Shown here: positions 44,927 through 52,894 of the stretch, piece after piece | Position numbering within the stretch: position 1 is the stretch's first letter | Layout of the letters: each line of letters begins with the position of its first letter | Source: Natronobacterium gregoryi SP2 | GTDB taxonomy: Archaea > Halobacteriota > Halobacteria > Halobacteriales > Natrialbaceae | DNA length: 64,000 bases | Reading direction: 5' to 3' | Assembly: GCF_000230715.2 (NCBI RefSeq) | Contig: NC_019792.1 | Span: 2,170,001-2,234,000 of the forward strand | Position numbers and translations under genes: made by a program | The notes under the pieces: generated by a model | Seen by the model: only the letters and a program-made list of their open reading frames with translations | Databases searched by the model: none | Told to the model about the DNA's origin: nothing

Positions 44927-45042
44927 ACCCGTCGGAACGACCTCGAGCGAGGTATACCTGTCCCCTCCGGCTTGCTGTCGCCGGCCCGGTGCAACCACGC
45001 CACAAAGCGGTTACAGCCGGAGCTGGCCGCCAGTAGCCCAGC

Positions 45043-45285
45043 TCAGCCGCGCATCTCGGCGTCGACGGCCGTCCTGACGACTCGAGCGACGCCGAGCATC
45101 ACGGCGAAACAGCCGGCGAAGACGAGTGCGGCAAACAGGAACGCTCCGAAGACGACGGCTCCGGCGTTCGGGTGAGCGAGCAACGGCGACGAGATGCGTA
45201 CGGCGAGTGCGAAAAGTAAGACTCCGGCAGCGACGCGGATCGACGCACGCCAGTATGCATCGTACTCTTCCGGCGACAGTTCCAT
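45043..45285 (-). CDS. small membrane protein of unknown function
   Basis: About 80 residues from MELSPEEYDAYW, with two hydrophobic segments (SIRVAAGVLLFALAVRI and GAVVFGAFLFAALVFAGCFAVML). An in-frame ATG at 45333 would add 16 residues. No family recognised. It lies between the NifU-like gene and truA, all on the minus strand, and could be part of their transcript. Confidence 0.6.
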   Translation of the reverse strand: MELSPEEYDAYWRASIRVAAGVLLFALAVRISSPLLAHPNAGAVVFGAFLFAALVFAGCFAVMLGVARVVRTAVDAEMRG

Positions 45286-45348
45286 GCGCCGAACTGTGTA
45301 CTGGGGGTAAAAAGCCTCTTCGTCCGACTGCAACTGCCGCGGGCACCG

Positions 45349-46260
45349 TTACAGGTCACGATCGGTGCCGACACCGGCTGCCAACTGCCCGGCGACTCGT
45401 GCTCCCGTCCGTCGCTCGAGTGTGCGTTCACCAAACACTGCCTGTGCGCTCTCGGCTGCCGGCTCGTCGACGGTAAACGCGAGATTCGGATACGCCACGC
45501 CGGTCAACACGAGCGGCTCCGGCGGTGCGGGAGCGACGCCTTCAGGTCCGGGGAGCGGCTCGGGCGAGAAGACGCGGTCGACCTTCTCGAGGGGCGACGC
45601 GCCGGTCCCGATTTCCTGGACGAGAGAGACGAGGCGTCGAACGAGTTGGTGGGCGAAGCCATCGGCAGCGACGGTAACGACGAGGTAGTCGCCGTCTCGG
45701 ATCGCCTCGATCGACAGCGTCCGTTCGGTTCGGTCGGGATCGTCGTCTGGCGTGAGATTGTGGTAGTCGTGACTGCCCGAGAGGGCCCGGCAGGCAGCCT
45801 GGACCAGTTCGTCGTCGACGCAGTCCGACGACTCGAGCGAGCGAGACGTGCCACCGTCCGCCGGCGGCGCGTACAGCTGATAGGTGTACTCTCGGCGGGT
45901 CGCGTGGTGGGTCGCGTGAAACCCCTCGGGCGCGTCGGCGCTCGCCCACGCCCGGACATCGGCGGGCAACGCCGCGTTGAACGCCCGTGGCGTGAGCCAG
46001 TCCGGTGTCTCGAGTCCGATCGTCTGGGCGAGCGCAGAGACACCCCTGTCGGTTCGTCCGGCGGCGGCGTACCCGGTGGGTTTCTCGGCGTCGGGGGCGA
46101 GGACCTCGAGCGAGCGAAGCGCCTCGAAGATGGCGTCCTCGACGGTCGGAACGGACGGCTGGCGCTGGTAGCCGTAGTAGTCGGTGCCGTCGTAGGCGAT
46201 CCGGAACGCACGTAGCGCTCGTTCGTTCGAAGTCGACGACGGTGTCCGCGGCGTGGGCAT
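45349..46260 (-). CDS. truA: tRNA pseudouridine synthase TruA
   Basis: 303 residues. It makes pseudouridine at positions 38-40 of tRNA anticodon arms. Motifs: FRIAYDGTDYYGYQRQPSVPTVED near the N-terminus, catalytic Asp71 in AGRTDRGVSA, HATHHATRREYTYQLY, and the C-terminal GFAHQLVRRLVSLVQEIGTG. The length suits archaeal TruA (about 270-300). Confidence 0.92.
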   Translation of the reverse strand: MPTPRTPSSTSNERALRAFRIAYDGTDYYGYQRQPSVPTVEDAIFEALRSLEVLAPDAEKPTGYAAAGRTDRGVSALAQTIGLETPDWLTPRAFNAALPADVRAWASADAPEGFHATHHATRREYTYQLYAPPADGGTSRSLESSDCVDDELVQAACRALSGSHDYHNLTPDDDPDRTERTLSIEAIRDGDYLVVTVAADGFAHQLVRRLVSLVQEIGTGASPLEKVDRVFSPEPLPGPEGVAPAPPEPLVLTGVAYPNLAFTVDEPAAESAQAVFGERTLERRTGARVAGQLAAGVGTDRDL

Positions 46261-46381
46261 CGTTCGTACTCGACGATCCGCGCCACGGAGTTAGAGGCAT
46301 CGCTATCGCTGGAAAGAACTCGATGAAGAGGATTCACCGGACCCGTCCGGCGAACTCCCAGGATAGTTCTGTCCAGCAGTA

Positions 46382-46714
46382 TTACTCGTCGATCAGGTCG
46401 TCGATCCAGCTCATTGCGGCCATCGCCTGTGGGAATCCGATCGTCGGAATCGAGAGGACCGCGACGTGTCGCAGCGTCTCCGGCTCGACGCCTTCCTCGA
46501 GTGCTCGCCGGACGTGAGAGTGGACGGCTCCTTCCGACTGAGTCCCGACGGCAACGGCGAGTTTCACGAGGCGTTTCGTCTCGTCGTCGATTGGCCCGCC
46601 GGCCGAACACGCTTTGCCGAGGGCGGCGTACTCTTCCCAGATTTCGGGGTACGATTCGGCGAAGTCGCCGGCGGTCGATGGCAGTTCGGTCGGATCGTCG
46701 ATTTCGTCGGCCAT
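46382..46714 (-). CDS. carboxymuconolactone-decarboxylase-fold (AhpD-like) protein
   Basis: 110 residues. The CMD core is present: IDDETKRLVKLAVAVGTQSEGAVHSHVRRALEEGVEPETLRHVAVLSIPTIGFPQAMAAM. The redox CxxC of true AhpD proteins is replaced by QSEG, but His of SHVRRA is kept. It is probably not a peroxidase partner; the function is uncertain. It is convergent with truA's neighbour region and divergent from the sulfatase. Confidence 0.8.
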   Translation of the reverse strand: MADEIDDPTELPSTAGDFAESYPEIWEEYAALGKACSAGGPIDDETKRLVKLAVAVGTQSEGAVHSHVRRALEEGVEPETLRHVAVLSIPTIGFPQAMAAMSWIDDLIDE

Positions 46715-46749
46715 GCTCGCATCGCTTCCAGACCGACAGTATTAATCTC

Positions 46750-46766
46750 GGGGGAGGGGGGGGGGG
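46750..46766. repeat. G-homopolymer tract
   Basis: Five G, one A, then eleven G lie between the AhpD-like gene and the sulfatase gene. It is the longest homopolymer noticed in the window and is prone to slippage or G-quadruplex formation. Confidence 0.8.
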
Positions 46767-46906
46767 CGTGCGCCACGTGCTCTCGAGAACGGTAGTTTCG
46801 GGGCGACTCGAGGCGTATTTCTCCGGATGACGCCGCTCGGTAGTCCGTTGTACCTGCATAGTCCGGGCAGACGGCCTTCCCCGTGAGGGGTGGAAGTGTC
46901 CTACCC

Positions 46907-48412
46907 ATGGCGGAATCCAACGGAAGTGACGCCGAGTCACACGATACTGTGCGGAACGTTGTCCTGATCGTTCTCGACACGGCCCGCGCTTGCAGCGTCG
47001 GTGATCGAACGACGCCGACGATGACGGGGCTCGCCGACGCGGGAACGGCCTTCGACGACGCCTTCGCGGCGGCTCCCTGGACGCTCCCGTCTCACGCCTC
47101 GATGTTTACGGGAGCGTATCCTTCCGAGCACGGGGCCCACGGCGGCCACACCTATCTCGACGAGACGCTCCGAACGCTTCCCGAGGCGTTTGCCGACGCC
47201 GGATTTCAGACCATCGGCGTCTCGAACAACACCTGGCTCACCGAAGAGTTCGGGTTCCACCGCGGGTTCGACGAGTTGCGCAAAGGGTGGCAGTACGTCC
47301 AGTCCGATTCGGACATGGGGGCCGTCGTCCGTGGTGAAGACGTCCAGGAGAAACTTCAGGCGACTCGTACCCACCTCTTCGACGGCAACCCGTTCGTCAA
47401 CGCCGTCAACATCTTCTACAGCGAACTCTTCCAGCCGACCGGCGACGACGGCGCTGACCGGTCGACGACCTGGATCGCAAACTGGCTCGCCGGCCGAACC
47501 GACGACCGACCGTTCTTCCTGTTCTGTAACTTCATCGAACCCCACGTCGAGTACGATCCGCCACGCGAGTACGCCGAACGGTTCCTCCCCGACGAGACGA
47601 CCTACGAGGACGCGACCACCATCCGGCAGGACCCACGCGCCTACGACTGTGGCGAGTACCACCTCTCGGAACCGGAGTTCGCCGCGCTCCGTGGCCTGTA
47701 CCGCGCCGAACTCGCGTACGTCGACGACCAACTCGCCGAGATTCGGACCGCCCTCGAGGACGCCGGCGAGTGGGAGGACACCCTGCTCGTCGTCTGTGGC
47801 GATCACGGCGAACACATCGGCGAACACGACTTTTTTGGCCACCAGTACAATCTCTACGACACCTTGATCAACGTCCCGCTGGTCGCCCACGGCGGCCCGT
47901 TCACCGACGGCGGACGACGGAACGAACTCGTCCAGTTGCTCGACCTCCCCGTGACCGTGCTCGAGGCGGCCGGCGTCGACGATCCGGAACTCCGCGAGCA
48001 GGGCTCCGGGCGGTCGTGGGTCCCGCTCGTCGCCGACTCCCGAACGGCGTCGACTCGAGACGCGGTCTTCGCCGAGTACGTCGCTCCACAGCCGTCGATC
48101 GAACGCCTCGAAAACCGCTTTGGCGCGGACTCGATTCCCGACCGCGTCCGCGAGTTCGACCGTCGACTTCGGGCCGTCCGGACGAACGAGTACAAGTACG
48201 TCCAGGGCAGCGACGGCTTCGAGCGACTCCACGACGTCGCCAGCGACCCCGCCGAGTCGACGAACGTCGTCGCGGACGAACCAGAGCGAGCCAGGCGACT
48301 GCGGAATCGACTCGAAAAGCGATTCGGCCCGCTCTCCGAGGACGCCACGGACGGCGACGTCGAGATGCAGGCGGGGACGAAAGACCGGCTGGCGGATCTG
48401 GGGTATCTCTGA
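46907..48412 (+). CDS. sulfatase-family (alkaline-phosphatase fold) hydrolase
   Basis: 501 residues. The fold signature is clear: NVVLIVLDTARACSVGD (first metal Asp), APWTLPSHASMFTGAYPSEHGAHGG, and VVCGDHGEHIGEHDFFGHQ (second metal site). Where sulfatases have Cys or Ser of C/S-x-P-x-R, which matures to formylglycine, this protein has Thr in TLPSH. It may be a phosphoesterase or use another nucleophile. No signal peptide is present, so it is cytoplasmic. The ATG at 46907 is chosen. Confidence 0.8.
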   Translation: MAESNGSDAESHDTVRNVVLIVLDTARACSVGDRTTPTMTGLADAGTAFDDAFAAAPWTLPSHASMFTGAYPSEHGAHGGHTYLDETLRTLPEAFADAGFQTIGVSNNTWLTEEFGFHRGFDELRKGWQYVQSDSDMGAVVRGEDVQEKLQATRTHLFDGNPFVNAVNIFYSELFQPTGDDGADRSTTWIANWLAGRTDDRPFFLFCNFIEPHVEYDPPREYAERFLPDETTYEDATTIRQDPRAYDCGEYHLSEPEFAALRGLYRAELAYVDDQLAEIRTALEDAGEWEDTLLVVCGDHGEHIGEHDFFGHQYNLYDTLINVPLVAHGGPFTDGGRRNELVQLLDLPVTVLEAAGVDDPELREQGSGRSWVPLVADSRTASTRDAVFAEYVAPQPSIERLENRFGADSIPDRVREFDRRLRAVRTNEYKYVQGSDGFERLHDVASDPAESTNVVADEPERARRLRNRLEKRFGPLSEDATDGDVEMQAGTKDRLADLGYL

Positions 48413-48585
48413 TCGACACAGCGACGTTTCGACGGGTAGGCGGCAGTCGGTTCCGGGTGTGCTGGAACGCCCACCCCGTGTCCGCCCCACCGGCGGACAC
48501 GCCCGCTCCGTGCTGTCCACGAGTCGGCCGACGGCTGCCCGTCGATCACCGTCGACGCGACTCCGGCGACGCTCGAGACCGTCTC

Positions 48586-49086
48586 TCACTCCTCGACGGT
48601 CGTGGTCGCGCCACAGTCGGGACAGACGAGCCCCTCGTCGCCGATCCGCATGTGGTCGTGTCCGCAGTCGGGGCACGTGACCGACTCCCCGAGAACGGGG
48701 ATGCGATCGATACGTATGTCCGTCGAGTCGCGGGGTGCGCCGAACGCCAGCGCGACGAGTCGCTCGTCGGCGTCGTTCCACCCTGTCTGGAACTCGCCGG
48801 GCGCGAACCGTACCGCCTCGCTCTCGCCGATCCGAACGGTTCGCGGCCCGTCGTCGTCCGCCTCCCGACCGACCTCGAACGTCGCCTCGCCCGAGAGGAC
48901 GACGAACACCTCCTCCTGATCCGGGTGGGCGTGAGCCGCACCGCTGAACCGCTCGCCCGGCTCGAGGGCGTACTGGACGACCGAGACGCCCTCGAGCGAC
49001 AGCGGCTCCGTCAGGTCGCGACGGTCGGTGTGGAGATCCTCGTCGTACGGCTCAGGCTCTAGGTCGTCGATCGAGAGTCGTTTCAT
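48586..49086 (-). CDS. cupin protein with C-terminal zinc ribbon
   Basis: 166 residues. The N-terminal cupin has VVQYALEPGERFSGAAHAHPDQEEVFVVLSGEATFEV (metal-binding His residues) and VRFAPGEFQTGWND. The C-terminus has CPDCGHDHMRIGDEGLVCPDCGA, a two-knuckle zinc ribbon. Start is MKRLSID. Such fusions in haloarchaea are of unknown function; a small-molecule sensor or isomerase role is possible. Confidence 0.8.
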   Translation of the reverse strand: MKRLSIDDLEPEPYDEDLHTDRRDLTEPLSLEGVSVVQYALEPGERFSGAAHAHPDQEEVFVVLSGEATFEVGREADDDGPRTVRIGESEAVRFAPGEFQTGWNDADERLVALAFGAPRDSTDIRIDRIPVLGESVTCPDCGHDHMRIGDEGLVCPDCGATTTVEE

Positions 49087-49151
49087 AGCGGGTACTTCAC
49101 ACCGGGCCAACATAGTCTCTACCTCCGCGTGCGTCGCTCACGACGCCACGG

Positions 49152-49607
49152 CTACCGTTCGCTCGGCCTCGAGTCGTCGCCGTCGGTCCGTCTCACTGGC
49201 GGGGTCTTCGAGACGACCTGTCCCCACTGCGCCCGGTGGTCGGCGACCGACCGGTACCCCCACTCGCGGAGACGGCCGTACTCCTCGAAGTTCCTGAGAA
49301 ACAGGACGACGTCACGAAGCGGTGTGGCGACGTTGGCGCGGACGAACGCCTCCTCGATCGAAGCGCCACAGGAGTACACCCACTCGTCGGTCACCAGGTG
49401 CGAGCAGGCCTCGTAGTTCTCCGGCAGTTGCTCCCGGAGTTCGGGCGACAGGTCGCTGAACCCCACGATCCGGAGGTCGGTGCGCTCGTCGAAGAACTCG
49501 GCCCACCAGGTACAGAACCCACAGTCGTCGTCGAAGACGAACGTATCCTGGGTGTAGTTCACGTGAGAATCGACGGGTTCGAGGGACAAAATACGCTGGC
49601 CCGACAC
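49152..49607 (-). CDS. DCC-family thiol-disulfide oxidoreductase-like protein (DUF393)
   Basis: 151 residues. The family signature FVFDDDCGFCTWWAEFF is present near the N-terminus, with Cys-x2-Cys, and DLSPELREQLPENY and GASIEEAFVRAN follow. The family is thioredoxin-like and of uncertain role. It lies alone on the minus strand, downstream of the cupin gene's start, with an R1 copy just upstream. Confidence 0.8.
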   Translation of the reverse strand: MSGQRILSLEPVDSHVNYTQDTFVFDDDCGFCTWWAEFFDERTDLRIVGFSDLSPELREQLPENYEACSHLVTDEWVYSCGASIEEAFVRANVATPLRDVVLFLRNFEEYGRLREWGYRSVADHRAQWGQVVSKTPPVRRTDGDDSRPSER

Positions 49608-49635
49608 GACCGATGGGGGGTTCCGTCGCGCTGCC

Positions 49636-49720
49636 TGAGACGGTTTGCTGTCAGTCAGTGCCGGCGGGCCCGCGAGCCCGCCTGGGGTCGCGCCGGGACG
49701 GCGGGACAGCAGTCCGGATA
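49636..49720. repeat. R1 palindromic repeat copy
   Basis: Arms TGAGACGGTTTGCTGTC and GACAGCAGTCCGGATAG, with a partly degenerate inner stem. It lies in the divergent region between the DCC-family gene and the PD-(D/E)XK-like gene. Confidence 0.8.
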
Positions 49721-49819
49721 GGTCGGGAGTGTTCGGGTCGCTGGCCGGTGGCGTCGTCGGTGAACTCGAGACGAGTCACTCGTCGGAACGTTCTTGAGGG
49801 CCGTGACCAATCCGACGGT

Positions 49820-51058
49820 ATGAGCAGTGCGGCCGGGTCGCTGTCGGAACCGCAGGTACTCGCACACACCAAGCGGCGGCTCTTTCCGGGCGACACGGAC
49901 GGCTCTTATGTCGTCGCCGACACGCAGTTCTCCCAAGACGAGTGGCTTCCTGGAGAGCCAATCGATTCGTCGGTCCGTGATCGACTCGCGCCGTTCAACC
50001 ACGTCCGGATCGGCGGTGGCTACCCCGACCTCGTCGGCGTGGGGAACCTCGAGTCCGAGTTGCTCGCGGTCGACCGACTCGGCGACGAACCGCCGTTGAT
50101 CGCCATCGAGGCGAAAGGATACACGAGCAGCGGCGTCGACACGGAACTCGGGATCGTCCAGGCCTACGATCGGCTCCACGAGGCGAACGCGGCCTACTTC
50201 GCTGCGCCGGTTGGCGTCGTCTCCGAGACGGATCGGACGCTCGCGCGTGAACTCAACGTCGGCGTGCTGGGCGTCGACGCGGCGGGAAACGTCGAGGCGC
50301 TCGAGGTCCCTCGCGTCGTCGGCAATCGAACGACGACCGAGGCGAGGGCGTTGCGGTTCCAGGCTGGGACACAGGGGGTCGCGGACGCCTCCTTTGGCCT
50401 GAACCACCCGAAGAACTACCTCGGATACGTGCTGGCACACTACGCTGACGGCGACACTGCGACGCTGCTGTCGGAGTACAGGGTTGTCAGTGCCGTCGAA
50501 GACGCCAAACGTGGCGCTGCCTTTCTCGGTCTGATCGAGGACGGCCCCAGGGTCGACCTGACGTCGCTCGGCGAGGAGGTAATCCGGTTCGCCACGGCCC
50601 GCTACGGGAGCGTCGAGTCGGCACTCGAGGAGTTCGAACAGTGGCACGGCTCGCCAAAACGGTTCGTCGACCTCGCGCCGGCGTGGGGGCGACTGGCCCG
50701 CAGGGTCGTCTTCGACTACGAAGCGACGGCGCTACTCGTCCGTGAACTGCAGGCGATGGACGACGAGGGAATCACCGAGCCGTCGCTCGTCGACACCGTC
50801 GTCTGGCTCCACGAACACTACCCCTCCTTTACCGTCGAACTGTTCGTTCGTGGCGACGACGACGTTCGCCGGCGCGTCCTGACGAAAGACGGCGAACTGC
50901 GCCGGCCGGCACTCGAGGATGGCGAGGTTTACCACTCGCCGACGGTCTTTCAGCTCAAAGCGATGCTGTACCACGCCGGCATCCTCACGGACCGCGGCGC
51001 AGAGCCGAGCACCCTCGAGCCGACTGCGGACGTCTGGGCGCTGCGAGAGCCGGTGTGA
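49820..51058 (+). CDS. uncharacterised protein with a PD-(D/E)XK nuclease-like N-terminal domain
   Basis: 412 residues. The N-terminal 150 residues have GGGYPDLVGVGNLESELL (Asp70) and, about 27 residues later, PLIAIEAKGYTSSG (Glu97-Ala-Lys99), the spacing of a PD-(D/E)XK active site, followed by GIVQAYDRLHEANAAYFAAP. The middle and C-terminal parts look like winged-helix domains (VDLTSLGEEVIRFA; PTVFQLKAMLYHAGILTDRG). The start MSSAAGS is used; the longer frame passes through an R1 repeat. It is convergent with the winged-helix gene of module copy 3, two bases away. The activity is inferred. Confidence 0.6.
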   Translation: MSSAAGSLSEPQVLAHTKRRLFPGDTDGSYVVADTQFSQDEWLPGEPIDSSVRDRLAPFNHVRIGGGYPDLVGVGNLESELLAVDRLGDEPPLIAIEAKGYTSSGVDTELGIVQAYDRLHEANAAYFAAPVGVVSETDRTLARELNVGVLGVDAAGNVEALEVPRVVGNRTTTEARALRFQAGTQGVADASFGLNHPKNYLGYVLAHYADGDTATLLSEYRVVSAVEDAKRGAAFLGLIEDGPRVDLTSLGEEVIRFATARYGSVESALEEFEQWHGSPKRFVDLAPAWGRLARRVVFDYEATALLVRELQAMDDEGITEPSLVDTVVWLHEHYPSFTVELFVRGDDDVRRRVLTKDGELRRPALEDGEVYHSPTVFQLKAMLYHAGILTDRGAEPSTLEPTADVWALREPV

Positions 51059-51060
51059 GG

Positions 51061-51342
51061 TTAGTCGTCGTCCTCGAGTTCGGTGGCATCGAGTTCGCCT
51101 TCGAGATACGCTCGGCCACGATCCGAGAGCCGGTAGATCCCGCCAGTTTCGTCGTAATACTCGACGAGATCGTGCGTCCGTAGCGACATCAGGTGTTCTC
51201 GGACGGTTTGTCGGCTCCAGTCTGTGTTTTCTGCGATTATCCGAGGTGACAGGACGAGTTCGTGGGCCCCACCCTTGTTGTACAACAACTCGAGGATGTC
51301 CCTGTCGACTGGCGTCATCCAGTCGGCTAACCTCGGACGCAT
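51061..51342 (-). CDS. winged-helix DNA-binding protein of the two-gene module, copy 3
   Basis: 93 residues. WMTPVDRDILELLYNKGG is helix 1, SPRIIAENTDWSRQTVREHLMSLRTHDLV the HTH, and GIYRLSDRGRAYLEGELDATELEDDD the wing and tail; this tail matches those of the copies at 7447 and 8513. It is divergent from the small-protein gene at 51550, with an A+T-rich region (51343-51440) between them. Confidence 0.8.
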   Translation of the reverse strand: MRPRLADWMTPVDRDILELLYNKGGAHELVLSPRIIAENTDWSRQTVREHLMSLRTHDLVEYYDETGGIYRLSDRGRAYLEGELDATELEDDD

Positions 51343-51549
51343 TTTTTCCGACGACGCTCTCTCCCCGTTTGACCATTTTCATCCTATCTCGCGTGCAAAC
51401 AAAATAATTTGAGATACAAACAATGTCGTCGGTACATTTACTTGCCTGGAAACAGATCTGTTTGCCACAGGAACAGTGTAGATCCACTCACCGGCAAACC
51501 AAAGTGTCGGTGGCGTGTCGATCCTCGCCGTTCCAGCAAACCGAAAGTC

Positions 51550-51918
51550 ATGCCGACTGATGATTCACGAGGTCACGAACGCCTCAATCGACAGGCCGTA
51601 TCGACCCGGACCTACCCCGACGGTGGAACCGACGAATCCATCCAAGACCAACTCGAGGCTATCGACCGCCTTACCCGAAGTCTCCTTGCGGATCTTCGAA
51701 CTGGCGAAGCGACGACACTCGAAGACGGAAACGAGGATACTCGCCGAGAGGCGATACGACACGTCCGCGAAATACGGGCAGAGGCGAGCCGCGTCGGACT
51801 GTTGTTGTTCGGCCCCGAGGCAGCAATCCCGTATCGGCCGTCGGACCCGCCACTCGAGTCGGACCGTTCCAGGTCGTCGACCGGGTCCGACTCGGAAGGC
51901 CGCGGCAACGAGGACTGA
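51550..51918 (+). CDS. small conserved protein of the two-gene module, copy 3
   Basis: 122 residues from MPTDDSRG, a start that aligns with the other copies (MSNDDSRD, MANDDSRE). It shares LEAIDRLTRSLLADL, REAIRHVREIRAEASRVGLLLFGPEAAIPYRPSDPP with them but has diverged, and carries an extra Ser/Arg/Asp tail. The R2 repeat starts directly after its TGA. It is divergent from the winged-helix gene at 51061-51342, the same arrangement as at 6.9-8.8 kb. Confidence 0.65.
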   Translation: MPTDDSRGHERLNRQAVSTRTYPDGGTDESIQDQLEAIDRLTRSLLADLRTGEATTLEDGNEDTRREAIRHVREIRAEASRVGLLLFGPEAAIPYRPSDPPLESDRSRSSTGSDSEGRGNED

Positions 51919-51919
51919 T

Positions 51920-52014
51920 ACTGTCGGCAGACGACAATACGAAGCCGGTCGCGGATTCGCGGCCGTCTCCACCGGTGACAGCCCCAACAGAGCGCCCGAT
52001 CTTCGTGGCTGTCC
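51920..52014. repeat. R2 interspersed repeat, copy 1
   Basis: About 95 bp align with 61225-61323, best over TTCGCGGCCGTCTCCACCGG. It starts one base after the stop of the small-protein gene. A possible R1 left arm (TGATACGGAGTGTTGTC, about 52023) follows. The 309 bp between 51918 and 52228 hold no gene. Confidence 0.65.
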
Positions 52015-52227
52015 GCCAGTCTGATACGGAGTGTTGTCTCCAGGTGCCGGCGAGTGTCGATTCCGGTGGCTAACGCGGGACCGACGGACCGGCACAGCCA
52101 CGACTCGCCCGGCAACTGCGCCGGAACCGGCGGACAGACATCCGCCTACCGCCGCCACGGCAACCGACGCGAGAGGGGAGGGGGTACTCGACTCTTCGGC
52201 GACGACCTCACGGGACAGAAGAAACTC

Positions 52228-52539
52228 CTATAGCGACGGCGACGAACCGGTATCGACGGTCGTTCGTTGCTCGTCGGCGGTGACGCCCACCTCCGCAAAC
52301 GAGACGTGAAACTCGCCGTCGGCGGTTTCGACTTCGATCGTTCGATCCGCATACTCGAACTCGAGGCTAGTAAACGCGTCGGAGGCAGCCAACGCGTCGA
52401 GAGCGTCGGGATCGATCGCGTCGTAGAGTGGCTCGAGTTCGACTGGATCGGTGTCGGTTCGTCGAGCGACGTAGTCGATAATTGCCATGCTAAGCCGCCG
52501 GTCTGTGTCTACTACCGCCGTTGCTCGTGAAGCACTCAT
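52228..52539 (-). CDS. HalOD1 output-domain protein
   Basis: 103 residues. LSMAIIDYVARRTDTDPVELEPLYDAIDPDALDAL and LEFEYADRTIEVETADGEFHVSF match the haloarchaeal output domain HalOD1, usually found alone or after a receiver domain. It is thought to act in two-component outputs; the mechanism is unknown. Met at 52488 is an alternative start. Confidence 0.85.
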   Translation of the reverse strand: MSASRATAVVDTDRRLSMAIIDYVARRTDTDPVELEPLYDAIDPDALDALAASDAFTSLEFEYADRTIEVETADGEFHVSFAEVGVTADEQRTTVDTGSSPSL

Positions 52540-52894
52540 TGTACAACACCATACTGCCGATAGTAAAGTAACTGACCCAAAATTCCAGGCGGGACCATCC
52601 CCTCGAAATGACAGTCTTGCTCGCTAGTACACACAAACAAGCACCCAGGAACCTCTGAATAGAGGGTGTTTATGTGCCTGCTTCTGTGTCTCGAGAGTGA
52701 CGGCAACGCCGCATCGACTCATGGCAGTTTTCCAATAGTCTCCCAATACTGGGGTGGTGTGTCGGGACGTCTGCAGGAGCGACGGACTGTCACGAGCCCG
52801 AACGCGGTGTCCTGTCGCCACGACTGCCCAAACCATATAAAGGGATGTATATATCAGAGAAAGCAGTATCTATTTATAGGGGAACAAGTAGGAT
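52540..52894. other. 355-bp intergenic region with promoter-like A+T-rich patches
   Basis: No gene is supported. CCATATAAAGG (52833-52843), GTATATATC and CTATTTATAGG (52870-52880) are TATA-like; the last lies about 20 bp before the start of the Bat-type regulator. Confidence 0.5.

Noticed and set aside
43583-45175. 530-codon plus-strand frame reading through the M28 remnant and the NifU-like gene
   Set aside because: Only its first part resembles M28; it then passes through the R1 repeat and becomes antisense to the NifU-like gene. It is a chance open frame over a pseudogene.
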